A stretch of DNA of 7,363 nucleotides from SZUA-186 sp041552135 (GTDB lineage Bacteria > Pseudomonadota > Gammaproteobacteria > UBA9214). Positions within the stretch are counted from its first letter, which is position 1, and each line of letters begins with the position of its first letter. The stretch is from the NCBI GenBank assembly GCA_041552135.1, contig JBFELL010000144.1:1-7363 (forward strand). The letters run 5' to 3'. The notes beneath the pieces were generated by a model. That model was not told the origin of the DNA. It did no database searches and saw nothing but the letters and a program-made list of their open reading frames with translations. The position numbers were made by a program, and so were the translations under genes. Shown here piece after piece: positions 5,424 to 7,363 of this stretch.

Positions 5424-6095
5424 TTACGACGGGCCGCCGGCCTCGGCGTCGATGAACCAGAGCAGTGGTCCGGCCAGGGCGATCGGCAGCCGTTCGCCTG
5501 CCCGCACGCGCTGCAGGGCAGCGTGCTTGTCCCGGCCGGCAACCAGCACGATGCGTTCGCCCGCGGCCTGCAGCGTGGCCAGTCCGAGTGAGACACGCTC
5601 AGGGGGGGGTTTGGGGGCATGATGGACCGGAACCACCGGGCGGGTGTCGCCGAGCGCGGCGTTGCCCGGAAACAGGCTGGCGGTATGGCCGTCCTCCCCC
5701 ATGCCGAGCAGGACGATATCCAGTCTGCCCGCGGCCCGGATCTCGTCGCTGTACAGTGCGGCAGCCGGCTCCGGTCCCAGCTCGGCGGCGATCGGGTGCC
5801 GGTTACCGGCGGCGGCGTCGATCCGCGACCACAACTGCGCCTCAAGCATGACATCGTTGCGCCCCGCATGGCCCGCCGGGTAGCAGCGTTCATCCCCCAG
5901 GTACCAGTGCACCCGCTCCCAGGGCAGGGAGGCCTGCGCCAGCAGCGCCAGGCAGCGCGCCGGCGTGTTGCCGCCCGGCAGGGCGACGCGGCAGACATCG
6001 GCCCGGTCCAGGCACTCACGGATACGCCCGGCGAGGTGCTCTGCCGCGGCCCGGGCAAGGGCCCCGGCATCGTCATGGCGTCGGAACCCGTCCAA
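5424..6095 (-). CDS. pgl: 6-phosphogluconolactonase
   Basis: A 223-residue cytosolic enzyme of the NagB/SOL fold that hydrolyses 6-phosphogluconolactone to 6-phosphogluconate, the step after glucose-6-phosphate dehydrogenase. Visible family motifs: LPGGNTPA at 39-46, the WYLGDERC block at 64-71, LLGMGEDGHTASLFPG at 129-144, which holds the catalytic and phosphate-binding residues, and APKPPPERVSL at 160-170. The length is typical and the frame is uninterrupted. The start is TTG at 6095, supported by GAGG 6 nt upstream, and it lies 8 nt after the zwf stop, so the two genes are almost certainly co-transcribed and coupled. Codons 163-165 form a run of eight C. No obvious intrinsic terminator follows the stop: a weak GTAAA/TTTAC inverted repeat and a distant T5 run do not make a convincing one. 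Confidence 0.95.
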   Translation of the reverse strand: MDGFRRHDDAGALARAAAEHLAGRIRECLDRADVCRVALPGGNTPARCLALLAQASLPWERVHWYLGDERCYPAGHAGRNDVMLEAQLWSRIDAAAGNRHPIAAELGPEPAAALYSDEIRAAGRLDIVLLGMGEDGHTASLFPGNAALGDTRPVVPVHHAPKPPPERVSLGLATLQAAGERIVLVAGRDKHAALQRVRAGERLPIALAGPLLWFIDAEAGGPS

Positions 6096-6101
6096 GTGCC
6101 G

Positions 6102-6105
6102 CCTC
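6102..6105 (-). promoter_or_regulatory. Shine-Dalgarno of pgl overlapping the zwf stop codon
   Basis: The minus strand reads TGAGG, where TGA is the zwf stop (6106-6104) and GAGG is the ribosome site, 6 nt before the TTG start of pgl at 6095. This supports the TTG start and suggests that ribosomes finishing zwf help start pgl. Confidence 0.6.
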
Positions 6106-7363
6106 AGGTCGGGCGGTGCCAGCCGCCGACACAGTCATGTGTCAGCGCGTCCATGGCCGGGATGTCCCAGGTGCCGGCACGGTAGCGCTCGATGGAGAAT
6201 CGCTCCCGCCAGGCGGCCAGGATCGGCTCGACGATCTCCCAGGACTCTTCCACTTCGTCGGAGCGAGAAAACAGGGTGCTGTCGCCGGTCAGCACGTCGT
6301 GCATGAGGATCTCGTAGGCGTCGGCGACCTCGGCGGCATCGTTGGCATAGGGCGCGCGCATCACCAGACGCTGGATGTCGGTGGTCAGCCCCGGCATTTT
6401 CGCGTTCATGCGCAGGACCACGCCACCGTCGGGCTGCAGCCGGAACACCAGGGCGTTGGCGGCGGGCGCGGAGGCGTGGTTGTCGAACAGGTTGAAGGGT
6501 GGTTTGCGGAAACGGATCATGACCTCGGAGACCTTTTTCTGCAGCCGCTTGCCCGTCCACAGGATGAACGGCACACCCTGCCAGCGCCAGTTATCGATAT
6601 GAAAGCGCACCGCCGCGAAGGTCTCGGTAGCCGACTCGGGCGAGACGCCGTCCTCGCTGACGTAGGCGGCCACATCGTCGCCGTTGACGCGGCCGGAGGC
6701 ATACTGCGCGGCGACCGTCTGGCGGGCCACGTCCTGCGGCGCGAAGCGGCGCAGGGCGCGCAGTACCTTCATCTTCTCGTCGCGCACGGCATCGGCGGTG
6801 AACTCGACCGGCGGCTCCATGGCCACCAGTGTCATCAGCTGCATCAGGTGGCTCTGGATCATGTCGCGCAGCGCGCCGGAATGCTCGTAGTACTTCGCGC
6901 GGTACTCGATGCCCAGGGTCTCGGCCACCGAGATCTGTATGCTGTCGATGTAGTTGCGGTTCCACAGCGGCTCCATGATGCTGTTGGCGAAGCGGTAGAC
7001 CAGCAGGTTCTGCACGCTTTCCTTGCCGAGGTAGTGGTCGATGCGAAAGATCTGCGACTCATCGATGACCGACTGCAGCTCCCGGTTCAGTGCACGCGCC
7101 GAGGCGAGGTCCATGCCGAAGGGCTTCTCGATGACAATGCGGCGATAGCCCTCGTCCTCGGCGGTGAGCCCGGCCCGGTTCAGGCCGGCGGCTGTCTTGC
7201 CATACCAGCCTGGCGGGATGGCGCAGTAGAACATGGCGTTCCTGCTGCCACCCAGCAACTCCAGGGCATCCGCCAGCCGGCGGTAGGTGTCCTCGTCGTC
7301 CAGGTCGCCGGGCACCATCCTGAGCCGCGCGGCAAAGGTCTGCCAGCGTTGCTCGTCCATGCT
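6104..7363 (-). CDS. zwf: Glucose-6-phosphate 1-dehydrogenase (partial, N-terminus beyond window)
   Basis: 419 residues of the C-terminal part are visible; the frame continues past the right edge, so the N-terminal NAD(P)-binding GASGDL region is missing, probably about 70-100 residues. The enzyme oxidises glucose-6-phosphate to 6-phosphogluconolactone with reduction of NADP+ (or NAD+) in the cytosol. Counting from the first visible Met (7360), EKPFG is at 78-82 and the substrate-binding/catalytic signature RIDHYLGKE at 106-114, followed by the conserved VQNLLVYRFAN and EPLWNRNYID blocks. The later GALRDMIQSHLMQL and AMEPP stretches also match the family. The Met at 7360 is internal, not the true start. 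The gene is followed directly by pgl, a common pairing; edd/eda or gnd are not seen nearby, so the fate of 6-phosphogluconate cannot be read from this window. Confidence 0.97.
   Translation of the reverse strand, partial: SMDEQRWQTFAARLRMVPGDLDDEDTYRRLADALELLGGSRNAMFYCAIPPGWYGKTAAGLNRAGLTAEDEGYRRIVIEKPFGMDLASARALNRELQSVIDESQIFRIDHYLGKESVQNLLVYRFANSIMEPLWNRNYIDSIQISVAETLGIEYRAKYYEHSGALRDMIQSHLMQLMTLVAMEPPVEFTADAVRDEKMKVLRALRRFAPQDVARQTVAAQYASGRVNGDDVAAYVSEDGVSPESATETFAAVRFHIDNWRWQGVPFILWTGKRLQKKVSEVMIRFRKPPFNLFDNHASAPAANALVFRLQPDGGVVLRMNAKMPGLTTDIQRLVMRAPYANDAAEVADAYEILMHDVLTGDSTLFSRSDEVEESWEIVEPILAAWRERFSIERYRAGTWDIPAMDALTHDCVGGWHRPT

Noticed and set aside
5395..5430. Possible intrinsic terminator after pgl (GTAAA/TTTAC repeat then a T5 run)
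   Set aside because: The stem is only 5 bp and AT-rich with a 9-nt loop, and the T run does not follow it directly.
5294..6076. A 260-codon minus-strand frame overlapping pgl
   Set aside because: It is a different frame of the same strand as pgl, has biased composition, and lacks motifs, whereas the pgl frame has all the lactonase signatures.
5619..6185. A 188-codon plus-strand frame opposite pgl and the end of zwf
   Set aside because: Antisense shadow of two confidently identified enzymes.

Overview
The window looks like a piece of a GC-rich gammaproteobacterial-type chromosome. This is inferred from gene content, codon use and protein style; no rRNA or other phylogenetic marker is present. 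All recognised genes lie on the minus strand, so transcription runs from right to left and the biological order is from high to low coordinates. I see no mobile element, CRISPR array, tRNA or rRNA.

Right part (7363 to 5424): two genes of the oxidative pentose-phosphate / Entner-Doudoroff entry. zwf (glucose-6-phosphate dehydrogenase) lacks its N-terminus because of the window edge. pgl (6-phosphogluconolactonase) begins 8 nt after the zwf stop with a TTG codon whose Shine-Dalgarno overlaps that stop. Together they convert glucose-6-phosphate to 6-phosphogluconate and make NADPH.

Middle (5423 to 5189): a 235-bp intergenic region, much more AT-rich in its pgl-proximal half than the genes around it. 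It probably holds the promoter and a leader of roughly 130 nt for the next operon.

Left part (5188 to 1): a compact MoxR/Bat (von Willebrand factor A) operon in the order MoxR AAA+ ATPase, DUF58 protein, DUF4381 membrane protein, BatA-like VWA protein, BatB-like VWA protein, BatC-like TPR protein. Genes overlap or nearly touch (7-nt gap, then overlaps of 8, 8 and 4 nt), which suggests translational coupling. The last gene runs off the left edge inside a very glutamate-rich tail. A BatD-like gene is expected next but cannot be seen.

A working model, from topology read off the proteins: MoxR, DUF58 and the DUF4381 C-terminal domain sit in the cytoplasm. BatA and BatB are anchored in the inner membrane with their VWA domains probably in the periplasm, and the TPR protein is exported. 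The operon would be a membrane-spanning chaperone or metal-dependent assembly machine. Its substrate is unknown here, and the historical 'aerotolerance' label is not proof of function.

The system is a known family. The points most worth a second look are the degenerate metal site of the DUF58 protein, the Ser-for-Thr change in BatB, the repetitive acidic tail of the TPR protein, a run of eight cytosines in pgl, and the leader of the Bat operon.
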